Below, one piece after another: positions 45,415 through 53,875 of a stretch of DNA of 64,000 nucleotides (the first letter of the stretch is position 1; each line of letters starts with the position of its first letter). A program made the translations under genes and the position numbers. The notes beneath the pieces are model-generated. The model was not told where the DNA came from and searched no databases. It was given only the letters and a program-made list of their open reading frames with translations. The stretch comes from UBA4416 sp035439445 (GTDB lineage Bacteria; Bacteroidota; Bacteroidia; B-17B0; Aurantibacillaceae), in NCBI GenBank assembly GCA_035439445.1, contig DAORKG010000005.1, positions 1 through 64,000 of the forward strand, read 5' to 3'.

Positions 45415-45444
45415 TTTGTATAATAATAGAAAACTGTATCTTAG
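45415..45444 (+). promoter_or_regulatory. Promoter of the deoxynucleoside kinase unit
   Basis: TTTG (45415-45418), an 18-base spacer and TATCTTAG (45437-45444) match the Bacteroidota -33/-7 pattern with one change. The start of transcription would be near 45451, about 30 nt before the ATG. Confidence 0.45.
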
Positions 45445-45482
45445 TATATTATAAACCGAAGATATTTTAGAAAGAGATTTTT

Positions 45483-46100
45483 ATGCATATAGCAATTGCC
45501 GGTAATATCGGTTCAGGAAAAACAACATTAACGTCATTATTAGCAAAGCATTATAAATGGACTCCGCATTATGAAGATGCAGACGACAATCCTTATTTGA
45601 ATGATTTTTACGACGATATGCAGCGTTGGTCATTCAATTTACAGGTATATTTCTTAAATTCTCGTTTTGGTCAGGTTCAAGAAATCAGAAAAGGCAAACA
45701 AAAAGTAGTTCAGGATAGAACTATTTATGAGGATGCGTACATTTTTGCACCAAATTTGCATGCAATGGGTTTAATGACAACCCGTGACTACGAAAACTAT
45801 TTCACTTTATTTAAATTAATGGATAGTTTAGTGAAAGCCCCGGATTTAATTATTTATTTAAGAGCATCAGTTCCTACTTTAGTAAAACAAATACAAAAGC
45901 GTGGTAGAGATTACGAAAATTCTATACGTTTAGATTATTTAAAAAGACTAAATGAAAGATATGAGGCTTGGATTTCGACATACGAAGGCGGTAAATTATT
46001 AATAGTTGACATTGATGAGATTAATTTTTCGGAAAGTAAAGAAGACTTAGGAAAAGTAATCAGAATGATAGATGCTGAAGTAAACGGATTATTTAAATAA
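45483..46100 (+). CDS. Deoxynucleoside kinase
   Basis: A 205-residue salvage kinase of the dNK/dGK family. The P-loop GNIGSGKTT is at residues 7-15, the DR motif is in VVQDRTIYEDAYIF, and the lid is in RGRDYENSIRLDYL. It phosphorylates deoxynucleosides with ATP; which base it prefers cannot be told. It lies 6 bases upstream of the SiaB-like gene and presumably shares its promoter. Confidence 0.9.
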   Translation: MHIAIAGNIGSGKTTLTSLLAKHYKWTPHYEDADDNPYLNDFYDDMQRWSFNLQVYFLNSRFGQVQEIRKGKQKVVQDRTIYEDAYIFAPNLHAMGLMTTRDYENYFTLFKLMDSLVKAPDLIIYLRASVPTLVKQIQKRGRDYENSIRLDYLKRLNERYEAWISTYEGGKLLIVDIDEINFSESKEDLGKVIRMIDAEVNGLFK

Positions 46101-46106
46101 ACTATT

Positions 46107-46682
46107 TTGAGCGAATATTCACATAGCGAAAAAGAATTTGTAAAGGAGCAATATGAGCAGATGCTTAAGGAGCACCAACAAAACGAAACCGTTTTGGTTT
46201 CTCACTATGGCGAGTTGTCTCAAAGCGTCATTTCTAATTTAGAGGGTAATGTTGAAGAAAAAATTACTTCTTTAGATATTGCAAAAGGCCCTATTAAAAA
46301 GATTTTCTTTATTAGCGTTGAAACTTTGCAAAACATGTTATTACATGGTCAAAAAAATAAGCAAGGAGAACAACACAACTTTTTTATCTTAGTAAAAAAT
46401 GGCACTAACTTAAAAGTAATCTCTTCTAATTTAGTGGCTAATTCATCTATTCCTGCTCTTGAAAAACAAATTAACACCATCAATTCTTTTGATGATGAAA
46501 AGGCTTTAAAAGCATATTATTTAGAGCATTTAGAAAATAATACAATTAGTGATAAAGGTGGCGCTGGCTTAGGGTTTATTACTATTGGTATGAAGAGCGG
46601 AAATAAATTAAAAGTTGATTTCAAGAAGATAAATGAAGATTTCTCTTTATTCACATTAACATCTTCAGTTAATTTAAGCTAA
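46107..46682 (+). CDS. SiaB-like (DUF6272) protein
   Basis: A 191-residue cytoplasmic protein. The string GGAGLGFITIGMKSGNKL near residues 150-167 matches the G-box of the SiaB family, relatives of SpoIIAB/GHKL kinases that phosphorylate a STAS-like partner in the SiaABCD switch. The start is TTG at 46107; the next ATG (codon 19) would remove a conserved helix. It follows the dNK gene by 6 bases and ends overlapping the convergent amidohydrolase by 9 bases. A PP2C/SpoIIE phosphatase is 4 kb away and a STAS-like protein 32 kb away. Confidence 0.7.
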   Translation: MSEYSHSEKEFVKEQYEQMLKEHQQNETVLVSHYGELSQSVISNLEGNVEEKITSLDIAKGPIKKIFFISVETLQNMLLHGQKNKQGEQHNFFILVKNGTNLKVISSNLVANSSIPALEKQINTINSFDDEKALKAYYLEHLENNTISDKGGAGLGFITIGMKSGNKLKVDFKKINEDFSLFTLTSSVNLS

Positions 46683-47858
46683 TTTTTTTACCGAGTAACT
46701 TCCCAGTTTTCCTTCTATTAAATTAATCCCGCATTTTTTTCCTTTTTCCAATAAACCAAATTGTTTTTCGATTCCTAAGAATTTAGCACCATTATAGGTG
46801 GCTGCATTTAGCAATAACTCAAGCGAAGTATTTGGTTGACGGTTTAAGATTGTGTTAATTTCAGTTATTATGGAAAGCTCTGAATTACTTGCTAAACTAT
46901 CGGTTCCAATGGTTAATGTACATTTATTGTTACTTAATAAACTTACATCAGGCAAGGTATTTTCGATATATAAATTGGCATTAGGGCATAAGCACCAAAA
47001 TAATTGTTGATGTTGTTTTAAGGCAAAATCGATATCTTCTTTATTGCTAAATGTGTTATGAACTAATAAAGTATTCACATGTTCGTTAAAGCTTGAAATA
47101 ATTGTTTGTAAACTGCTTTTACCACTAGCTTTAAAATAAGCTATAGGGATATTAATAGTTTCATATAAGCGAAGATAATCTCCAGTCTTTGAATTGAAGA
47201 AATCATTTTCAGCTTTACTTTCCTGATTGTGAATGCTAGTTGGTTTGTAAAGTTGTTGGCAATCATCGGTTATTTTTTTTATTAACTCCAATGAAGCACT
47301 GTAAGGGGCGTGAGCAGCAAGAGAAGCCGATAGTTTATTTTTGGAAAATTCGTTTAAAAGAGTTTTTCCATTCTCAAAAACAATATCCGCACGATCAGGA
47401 TTTAGAGCAATTAACTCTACAAAAGTATGGTAATATAAATTTGATTTTAGTTTTGTATTAATAGATTCATTAGTATTGCTAATATCTCCAACGGCAACAA
47501 TTCCTTGTAATTGCATTTCTTTGTCAGCTAAATGCATGGCTTCTTGTTGTAATTCTCGCAAAAAATCATTTCGGTGTTTCATTACACCTAATCCAAAATC
47601 AACAATTCCGGTATGTTTTTTTATAATGTTTTTTAAGTGGCTTAATTCTAAATGACAATGAGTATTTATGAACCCAGGACATATTATGCCTTCAAAATGT
47701 TCTATATTACTAGGTTCAAGGTTTTCTTTGAGAGCAATGTCTTCTATAAGTCCATTGTCATCCAATACTAATACTGCATTAGCTGGTAAAAACTCTTTTC
47801 CTGAAAAAATCTGCTTGGCACTGATGAAACGCATACCCAAATTTAAGAACTTATTCAT
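46674..47858 (-). CDS. Amidohydrolase, possibly aminofutalosine deaminase
   Basis: A 394-residue metal-dependent amidohydrolase: N- and C-terminal beta parts around a TIM barrel. Metal ligands are in GFINTHCHLELSH (HxH), in a His of AAHAPYSAS and in HNQESKAE, and the catalytic Asp is in TIGTDSLASN. The closest functions are the chlorohydrolase/guanine deaminase/aminofutalosine deaminase group. Because mqnB, mqnC and mqnD lie within 13 kb, this could be the deaminase that turns aminodeoxyfutalosine into futalosine, the substrate of MqnB. That is inference; other deaminations are possible. It is divergent from rlmN. Confidence 0.75.
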   Translation of the reverse strand: MNKFLNLGMRFISAKQIFSGKEFLPANAVLVLDDNGLIEDIALKENLEPSNIEHFEGIICPGFINTHCHLELSHLKNIIKKHTGIVDFGLGVMKHRNDFLRELQQEAMHLADKEMQLQGIVAVGDISNTNESINTKLKSNLYYHTFVELIALNPDRADIVFENGKTLLNEFSKNKLSASLAAHAPYSASLELIKKITDDCQQLYKPTSIHNQESKAENDFFNSKTGDYLRLYETINIPIAYFKASGKSSLQTIISSFNEHVNTLLVHNTFSNKEDIDFALKQHQQLFWCLCPNANLYIENTLPDVSLLSNNKCTLTIGTDSLASNSELSIITEINTILNRQPNTSLELLLNAATYNGAKFLGIEKQFGLLEKGKKCGINLIEGKLGSYSVKKLA

Positions 47859-47907
47859 CGAAATGATGTGTCTTTTTCAGTATTTATAGATAACTTTGTA
47901 AAATAAC

Positions 47908-48969
47908 ATGTCAACTAAAAAAGATATACGCGCATTGAGTGAAGCACAAATTGTGGAAATTCTCAAAGAAAAAGGAGAACCAAAATTTCGTGCGAAACAA
48001 ATTTATGAGTGGCTTTGGAAAAAAACAGCTCATAATTTTGATGATATGTCTAATTTATCAAAACCGTTAAGAGATTGGTTAAAGGAAAACTTTACTATTA
48101 ATGCCGTTGAGATTAGCGACATGCAGGTAAGTAGCGACAAAACTATTAAGTGCGCTATGAAGTTAGCTGATAATAATGTGGTTGAAAGTGTTTTGATTCC
48201 AACTAAATCACGTATGACGGCTTGTATATCATCACAAGTAGGCTGTAGTTTGACTTGTAAGTTTTGTGCAACCGGAAAATTAAAACGTTTACGTAATTTA
48301 AATGCAGACGAAATTTATGATCAGGTTGCTTTAGTAAAGAATTTAGCTGAAACAAAATACAATCAAAGTCTCACCAATATTGTGTATATGGGTATGGGTG
48401 AGCCATTGCTGAATTATTCTGAAATGATTCGTTCAGTTGATAGAATTACTTCTCCTGATGGATTAGGAATGAGTCCTTCTCGTATTACAGTTAGCACAGC
48501 AGGTATTGCCAAAATGATTATGAAGCTAGGTGATGATAATGTGAAATTTAACTTAGCATTGTCATTACATGCGGCAAATGATGAAAAACGAAATCACATC
48601 ATGCCCATTAATGAAACCAATTCATTGGATAATCTGGAAGAAGCTTTGAATTACTTTTATGAAAAAACCGGTTCTCGTGTAACCTTTGAATATATTGTAT
48701 TTAAAGATTTTAATGATGGTATTCAGGATGCAAGAGAGTTAGGAGATTTTTGTATGAAAACAACTGCAAAAGTTAATATTATTGAATATAATCCTATTGA
48801 TGATGGTGAATTTAAACAAACAACACCTGAACGATTGGATGCTTTTGTGAGGCATTTAGAAGGAAGAGGCATCATTGTAAATGTGCGTAGAAGTAGAGGG
48901 AAAGATATTGATGCGGCATGCGGTCAATTAGTAAATAAAAATAAATCATCCGTTCAGGTATTTAAATAA
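47908..48969 (+). CDS. rlmN: 23S rRNA/tRNA adenine-C2 methyltransferase RlmN
   Basis: A 353-residue radical SAM enzyme. The cluster motif CxxxCxxC is Cys113, Cys117 and Cys120 in GCSLTCKFCATG; GMGEPLLNY is the SAM-binding GEP motif; the catalytic cysteine is in the C-terminal DIDAACGQLV. It methylates A2503 of 23S rRNA and A37 of some tRNAs. The N-terminal helical domain (RAKQIYEWLW) is complete. A TAACTTTG box at 47891-47898 lies just upstream. Confidence 0.95.
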   Translation: MSTKKDIRALSEAQIVEILKEKGEPKFRAKQIYEWLWKKTAHNFDDMSNLSKPLRDWLKENFTINAVEISDMQVSSDKTIKCAMKLADNNVVESVLIPTKSRMTACISSQVGCSLTCKFCATGKLKRLRNLNADEIYDQVALVKNLAETKYNQSLTNIVYMGMGEPLLNYSEMIRSVDRITSPDGLGMSPSRITVSTAGIAKMIMKLGDDNVKFNLALSLHAANDEKRNHIMPINETNSLDNLEEALNYFYEKTGSRVTFEYIVFKDFNDGIQDARELGDFCMKTTAKVNIIEYNPIDDGEFKQTTPERLDAFVRHLEGRGIIVNVRRSRGKDIDAACGQLVNKNKSSVQVFK

Positions 48970-48982
48970 AATATAATTTAAC

Positions 48983-49010
48983 TGTCAGTTCGAGCGAAGT
49001 CGAGAACAGA
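48983..49010 (+). repeat. Dispersed 28-bp hairpin repeat, copy 2
   Basis: Identical over 28 bases to 22008-22035. It ends 12 bases before the ATG of lepB, on the same strand orientation as copy 1 relative to its downstream gene. Confidence 0.8.
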
Positions 49011-49022
49011 ACCTAGGATAAA

Positions 49023-50063
49023 ATGAAAAAATTAATACCAACAAAGCAATCTGTTATCGAATGGCTTAAGGCTATTGGTATTTCGTTTTTTTGTGTATTA
49101 ATTATTCGTTCATTCTTCTTCGAAATCTCGCCTGTAAGTTCTCCATCCATGGAAAAGTCTTTGCTGACGGGTGATTACATGTTTATCAATAAATTATCAT
49201 ACGGACCAAGATTGTTAAAAACGGTGTTTAGTATTCCCTTTATCAATCAAAGTTACTATTCAGATATAGTGTCTTTACCATACATGCGTTTGTTTGGTAC
49301 ACCTGATGTTGAAAGAAATGATGTGGTTGTGTTTAATTATCCTTTAGAAGATGAACATCCAGTTGATCATAGAACCTATTTTGTAAAGCGCTGTGTGGCT
49401 TTGCCGGGAGATAGTTTTAAGATTGTAGATGGCTTAGTTTATGTAAATAATAAACAAATAGACAGTGAAGAGAATTTGCAATTTAATTATCATTTAAAAT
49501 CCGAAAAACCATTAGATTCTTTGTTTACTAAGCAATATAATTTAATGGAAGGTGGTAAAATATCAGATAATAATGATTATTCATTTACATTAACTAAAGC
49601 GCTTTTTGACTCATTAAAAAGTAAAACATATATTACAGAAATTGAAAGGAATCATGAGAAGAAAGATATGTGGGACGAATTTGTATTTCCATTTAACGAG
49701 CATTATAAATGGAATGTAGATAATTATGGTTCGCTTAAAATTCCGGCTAAAGGAGATACAGTAAAATTAGATTCTTTGAATTTATGCATTTTTGAGCGTA
49801 TCATTACAGCATACGAAGGAAATACTCTTGATATAAAAAATGATAGCATTTATGTAAACGGAGAATATAAAACAACTTATGTGATTAAACAGAATTATTA
49901 CTTTATGATGGGAGATAATCGTCATAATTCGCAAGATAGCCGTCATTGGGGTTTTGTACCCGAAGATCATATTATTGGTAAAGCAACACGTATTATGTTT
50001 TCCAATGATAAATTATATCATACCGGCATTCGTTGGAGTAGAGTATTTCAAACCATTAAATAA
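49023..50063 (+). CDS. lepB: Signal peptidase I
   Basis: A 346-residue membrane-anchored serine/lysine peptidase that removes signal peptides. One N-terminal membrane helix (about 15-35) is followed by the catalytic Ser42 in SPSMEKSL and Lys122 in YFVKRCVALPGDSF; the conserved GDNRHNSQDSRHWGFVP is near the C-terminus. It is longer than the E. coli core because of an insert between the Lys region and the GDNRHNS box, usual in Bacteroidota. The WbqC-like gene starts right after its stop codon. Confidence 0.94.
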   Translation: MKKLIPTKQSVIEWLKAIGISFFCVLIIRSFFFEISPVSSPSMEKSLLTGDYMFINKLSYGPRLLKTVFSIPFINQSYYSDIVSLPYMRLFGTPDVERNDVVVFNYPLEDEHPVDHRTYFVKRCVALPGDSFKIVDGLVYVNNKQIDSEENLQFNYHLKSEKPLDSLFTKQYNLMEGGKISDNNDYSFTLTKALFDSLKSKTYITEIERNHEKKDMWDEFVFPFNEHYKWNVDNYGSLKIPAKGDTVKLDSLNLCIFERIITAYEGNTLDIKNDSIYVNGEYKTTYVIKQNYYFMMGDNRHNSQDSRHWGFVPEDHIIGKATRIMFSNDKLYHTGIRWSRVFQTIK

Positions 50064-50064
50064 A

Positions 50065-50670
50065 ATGAATACTGTTTTATTAGCTACGACTTATTTGCCT
50101 AATATCAATTATTTATCTCAGGTTTTAAATCACGATGTAGTTGTTTTAGAAAAACATGAATACTTTGTGAAACAGACGTATCGTAATCGATGTGAGATAT
50201 TAACCAGTAATGGTAAACTAAGTTTAAGTATTCCTTTAGTAAAGCAGGCTGATAAAGAATTGATTTCCGATAAAAAAATATCTTATGCCGAAGACTGGCA
50301 AAAGCAACATTGGAGAGCCATAACAAGTGCGTATAAAAACTCACCTTATTTTGAGTTTTTTGAAGATGAGTTTAGACCATTCTATGAAAACAAATATGAA
50401 TTGCTGTTTGATTATAATACACAACTACTTCAAACCATTCTTTACATCTTGAGAGTAAAAAAACAAATTGAATTTTCAAGAGAGTTCGAATTAACTCCTA
50501 CAGATTGTAAAGACTTAAGAGCACTTTCGGATTTAAATAAATCTTCTGACTTTTCAATAAAACCATACTATCAGGTATTTGCCGATAAAAAAGGATTTAC
50601 CGCGAACTTAAGCTGCCTGGATGCTTTGTTTAATATTGGTTTAAATACAATTAACACCTGCCAGATTTGA
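50065..50670 (+). CDS. WbqC-like family protein
   Basis: A 201-residue cytoplasmic protein starting at the ATG at 50065 (the frame is open upstream inside lepB, but those residues are unrelated). It opens MNTVLLATTYLPNINYLSQV and contains KTYRNRCEI-type residues (here KQTYRNRCEI) and WQKQHWRAITSAYKNSPYF, signatures of the WbqC family linked to surface-polysaccharide clusters. Biochemical role unknown. Its last four residues (TCQI) and stop codon lie inside a hairpin repeat at 50655-50685. Confidence 0.85.
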   Translation: MNTVLLATTYLPNINYLSQVLNHDVVVLEKHEYFVKQTYRNRCEILTSNGKLSLSIPLVKQADKELISDKKISYAEDWQKQHWRAITSAYKNSPYFEFFEDEFRPFYENKYELLFDYNTQLLQTILYILRVKKQIEFSREFELTPTDCKDLRALSDLNKSSDFSIKPYYQVFADKKGFTANLSCLDALFNIGLNTINTCQI

Positions 50671-50685
50671 AAAGTCTGACAGGTG
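50655..50685. repeat. Imperfect hairpin covering the 3' end of the WbqC-like gene
   Basis: Outer stem CACCTG/CAGGTG and inner stem CAGA/TCTG, separated by single mismatches, with a loop of about nine bases. It resembles the CCTGCCAG...CTGACAGG-type intergenic hairpins I know from Bacteroidota, and may act as terminator for both converging genes. It includes the TGA of the WbqC-like gene. Confidence 0.6.
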
Positions 50686-50689
50686 AAAT

Positions 50690-51850
50690 TTATAATCTTA
50701 TCCCAATTACTAATACATCGTCAGTTTGGTCGTTATCTTGTTTCCAGTTGTTGAATGAATATTCTAAAAAAGCCTCTTGTTCTTCCATGTCCATTTCATG
50801 AATAGTGCTTAGCAATTCCTTGAAATTAGATTTGTTTAGCTTTTTGTTTTTCTCTCCTCCAAATTGGTCAATGAAACCATCAGTAAATAAATATACGCCA
50901 TCATTTTTTTCTAATTGAAAAACTTGTGTTTCGTATTCTTTAGTTATGCCTGAGTAAAAACCAATAGGGTAACGACTACCTTTTAATTCCGTTATTTCAT
51001 TTCCTCTAGAAATCAATATGGAACGGAATGCACCAGCAAAGGCTAATTCATTCGTTGTTTTATTGATTCTTATTAATGAAACATCCATACCGTCATTAAA
51101 AGTAGCGTCTTGGTTTTTATTGATTGATTTCTCCAATTCTTCATCTAAAGCTTTTAATATATCGGAAGGCTGAGAAATTTTCCTATTCATAAAAACCTCT
51201 TTAAACATGGAGTTAGCAACCATGCTCATCATAGCACCTGGCACACCATGTCCTGTACAATCAATAGCTGCAACATATTTATATACATCATCTTCATAAA
51301 ACCAGTAGTAATCTCCACTCACAATGTCTTTTGGTTTATATAGTAAAAATGAATTACTGAAATAGCCTCTTAACTGGTCTTGAGTTTGTAAAATAGATTG
51401 CTGTATTCTTTGAGCATAGTAAATGCTATCAGTAATATCTTTATTCTGTTCCAATAATTGTTTATTACTTTCTATTAAACGTTTTTCATTGTTTTTATTG
51501 TCAGTAATATCATAACCAATGCCAATTAGTTGCTCTTCGTTTAAGTAAGAAACATTCCAACGTACCCATTTTATACCTCCTGCAGAGGTTCTCAACTTGT
51601 GTTCAAATGTTTGAGTTGTGATAGTAGGATTGTCAAATGTTTTTAAAATTTTACCTTTCACTTCTTCTCCTTCTGGTTTAGAAAAGCGAATCACTTCCCA
51701 CCATGCATTTCCAAGCAAATCCTGAGGATTATATCCTAAGAGTTGTTGTGCTGATTTGCTGACATACTCTATACTGCCGCTTTTGTTTAAAACGACGATG
51801 AGTGTATTTAGTTTATCTAGGATTTGATCCTGTATATCAATGGCAAACAT
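50690..51850 (-). CDS. PAS-domain PP2C/SpoIIE-type phosphatase
   Basis: A 386-residue cytoplasmic sensor: PAS domain (about 5-125, with LGYNPQDLLGNAWWEVI and GIGYDITD), a coiled linker (120-155), and a SpoIIE/RsbU-type PP2C phosphatase domain (160-386) with metal-ligand strings KPKDIVSGDYYW, AIDCTGHGVPGAMMS, FTDGFIDQFGG and QTDDVLVIGI. Such proteins dephosphorylate STAS-type anti-anti-sigma or Sia-type partners when the PAS domain senses its signal. No membrane segment is seen. It could act on the same pathway as the SiaB-like protein. Confidence 0.87.
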   Translation of the reverse strand: MFAIDIQDQILDKLNTLIVVLNKSGSIEYVSKSAQQLLGYNPQDLLGNAWWEVIRFSKPEGEEVKGKILKTFDNPTITTQTFEHKLRTSAGGIKWVRWNVSYLNEEQLIGIGYDITDNKNNEKRLIESNKQLLEQNKDITDSIYYAQRIQQSILQTQDQLRGYFSNSFLLYKPKDIVSGDYYWFYEDDVYKYVAAIDCTGHGVPGAMMSMVANSMFKEVFMNRKISQPSDILKALDEELEKSINKNQDATFNDGMDVSLIRINKTTNELAFAGAFRSILISRGNEITELKGSRYPIGFYSGITKEYETQVFQLEKNDGVYLFTDGFIDQFGGEKNKKLNKSNFKELLSTIHEMDMEEQEAFLEYSFNNWKQDNDQTDDVLVIGIRL

Positions 51851-52060
51851 TGTTATAAAATTTAAAAAATGAAAATGAAAAAAATGTGAAAACTGTTGGT
51901 ACGACTAGCGCATATACTTACCGCACGTAGGAATGCAGCGATAAGTTTTAATAATGACAATATTTAAAATTGTGTTTTTCACGGAACAAATATAAAACAA
52001 TATTTATAACTCAAATATTATTTTTGATTAAATTTAAATTTAAATTTTCCGGAAAATAAA

Positions 52061-52085
52061 AAATCCCTTGTTTAACAAGGGATTT
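52061..52085 (-). terminator. Intrinsic terminator of folE
   Basis: Stem AAATCCCTTGTT/AACAAGGGATTT with a one-base loop; on the minus strand it is followed by T-rich sequence. It lies just past the folE stop. The 175 bases between this and the phosphatase gene hold no gene that I can see. Confidence 0.88.
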
Positions 52086-52095
52086 GGAAGGTTTT

Positions 52096-52722
52096 TTAGT
52101 GAAGGTTAGAGGATATCAAACTGATAAATTCTTTTCTGGTTGCATCTTTTAAAAATTCACCGGTAAATGCAGAAGTAGTAGTAGCACTATTTTGTTTTTG
52201 TATTCCTCGCATTTGCATACATAAGTGCGAACATTCAATTACTACTGCAACGCCATGAGGATTCAATGTCTCTTGAATACAATCTCTGATTTCATTGGTT
52301 AAACGCTCTTGCACTTGTAATCTTCTTGCAAATGCATCAACTACTCTAGGTAACTTACTCAAACCTACAATGTGTCCGTTTGGTATATAAGCAATGTGAG
52401 CCTTTCCGAAAAATGGTAATAAATGATGTTCGCATAAACTATATACTTCAATATCCTTAACAATTACCATTTGGCTATAATCTTCTTTAAACATAGCAGA
52501 ACGTAAAATTTCAGCAGGGTTTAAATCATACCCTTGAGTTAAGAATTGCATAGCTTTAGCAGCTCTAACAGGAGTTTTTAATAATCCTTCTCTTGAAGGG
52601 TTCTCTCCAACATCATCTAAAATGTTTTTATACATATCAGAAATAGAGTCAACTAATTTATCATTGTATTGATCTATTTTTTTGTAGCCAGTTATATCAT
52701 GTTCAAATTCTTCGTTTAGCAT
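52096..52722 (-). CDS. folE: GTP cyclohydrolase I
   Basis: A 208-residue enzyme that converts GTP to dihydroneopterin triphosphate, for folate and for queuosine precursors. Zinc ligands are in YSLCEHHLLPFFGKAHIAY (Cys97, His100) and in the later ECSHLCMQMRG. The conserved ENPSREGLLKTPVRAAKAM-type segment (here GENPSREGLLKTP) is complete. It follows queD by 41 bases on the same strand, suggesting a joint pterin or deazapurine unit. Confidence 0.95.
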   Translation of the reverse strand: MLNEEFEHDITGYKKIDQYNDKLVDSISDMYKNILDDVGENPSREGLLKTPVRAAKAMQFLTQGYDLNPAEILRSAMFKEDYSQMVIVKDIEVYSLCEHHLLPFFGKAHIAYIPNGHIVGLSKLPRVVDAFARRLQVQERLTNEIRDCIQETLNPHGVAVVIECSHLCMQMRGIQKQNSATTTSAFTGEFLKDATRKEFISLISSNLH

Positions 52723-52763
52723 AATTTTATTTTTCTAGTATAACAACAAAAATTAATAAATGT

Positions 52764-53174
52764 TTATTCTCCAAAATATTCTACGTAGTTGCTGTCGGTT
52801 TCGTACAATTTAATACAGTGTAAGGCTGCCCCCATCTCTTTAATTTTTGGAGCTAAAATATTCCAAATAAATATAGCTACATTTTCGGTTGATGGCATTA
52901 TTGGCATTCCTTTTACATCTATATTCAAGTTTTTGTGATCTAGTATTTCGGTAATATCTGTTCTGATAACAGTACTTAAATCTTTTAAATTAACAACGAA
53001 GCCAGTATCAGGATTAATTTCACCCTTTACGGTAACATATAAATCATAGTTGTGTCCATGCCAATTTTTATTAGCACATTTGCCAAAAGTGGCATTGTTT
53101 TGTTCTTCACTCCAAGCCGGATTAAATAATTTGTGCGCGGCGTTAAAATGTTCTTTGCGGGTAATATAAATCAT
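52764..53174 (-). CDS. queD: 6-carboxytetrahydropterin synthase / PTPS-like (QueD)
   Basis: A 136-residue T-fold enzyme. Zinc-binding His14, His39 and His41 (in NAAHKLF and WHGHNYDL) and catalytic Cys33 (GKCAN) are present, as is the Glu in LYETDSNYVEYFG. It makes 6-carboxytetrahydropterin from dihydroneopterin triphosphate for queuosine, or a related pterin. Adjacent folE makes its substrate. The Cys-x3-H-G-H spacing fits QueD better than the mammalian-type PTPS, but not decisively. Confidence 0.88.
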   Translation of the reverse strand: MIYITRKEHFNAAHKLFNPAWSEEQNNATFGKCANKNWHGHNYDLYVTVKGEINPDTGFVVNLKDLSTVIRTDITEILDHKNLNIDVKGMPIMPSTENVAIFIWNILAPKIKEMGAALHCIKLYETDSNYVEYFGE

Positions 53175-53208
53175 AGTAAATTAACAGTTGTAAAAATACT
53201 AATTATAA

Positions 53209-53871
53209 ATGAAGATTCTAGTCGTATCAGCTACACAATTTGAAGTAAAACCTTTATTGGATTTTCTTGGTATTGCTGTGCCTTCAACAGGCATGAATAA
53301 TGCTAATATGGATTTTGAAGATAAAGATATTCAGGTGCTAATTACTGGTGTTGGTATGGTAAATACGGCATTTATGATGGGTAGATATATAAATAGTTTG
53401 TTTGATTTAGTAATTAATGTTGGAGTTTGTGGAGCTTTTGATAGACAGTTGGAGTTAGGACAATTAGTTCATGTAACATCCGATATTTTAAGCGAAATGG
53501 GGGCAGAGGATGGAGAAGAATTTTTAACGTATGATCAACTAAATCTTCCGGGAGAACATATTTTTTCTGAAAATTATACTTTTTCTAATTCTCTAATTGA
53601 TTCGTTAAAAAAAGTAAAAGGTATTACAGTAAATACTGTTCATGGCAACGAGGTAAATATTAAAAAAGTACAGCAATTATATCATCCTGATGTTGAAAGT
53701 ATGGAAGGTGCCGCTTTTTTTGCTGGTTGTGCAAGAGCAGGTGGTGGTTATATCCAAATCCGAGCTATTTCAAATTATGTTGAAAAACGTGATAAAAGCA
53801 AATGGCAAATGCCTTTAGCGATTAAAAATCTAAATGATTTTTTGATTAATTTTATCAACACAAATAATTGA
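53209..53871 (+). CDS. mqnB: Futalosine hydrolase MqnB
   Basis: A 220-residue nucleosidase of the MTAN/PNP fold. INVGVCGAFDRQLELGQ and VESMEGAAFFAGCARAG carry the family's Gly-rich and catalytic glutamate motifs; AISNYVEKRD is the usual C-terminal Asn-rich segment. It splits hypoxanthine from futalosine in the alternative menaquinone pathway. It precedes mqnD by 4 bases, which fixes the assignment over a general nucleosidase. Confidence 0.9.
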   Translation: MKILVVSATQFEVKPLLDFLGIAVPSTGMNNANMDFEDKDIQVLITGVGMVNTAFMMGRYINSLFDLVINVGVCGAFDRQLELGQLVHVTSDILSEMGAEDGEEFLTYDQLNLPGEHIFSENYTFSNSLIDSLKKVKGITVNTVHGNEVNIKKVQQLYHPDVESMEGAAFFAGCARAGGGYIQIRAISNYVEKRDKSKWQMPLAIKNLNDFLINFINTNN

Positions 53872-53875
53872 TTCA

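Noticed and set aside
49954..50064. Open frame upstream of the WbqC-like ATG, inside lepB
   Set aside because: It is the out-of-frame reading of lepB; the WbqC family begins at the ATG at 50065.
51851..52060. Possible tRNA or small RNA in the gap between the phosphatase and folE genes
   Set aside because: No cloverleaf or anticodon arm could be folded, and no small open frame with a sensible start was found.
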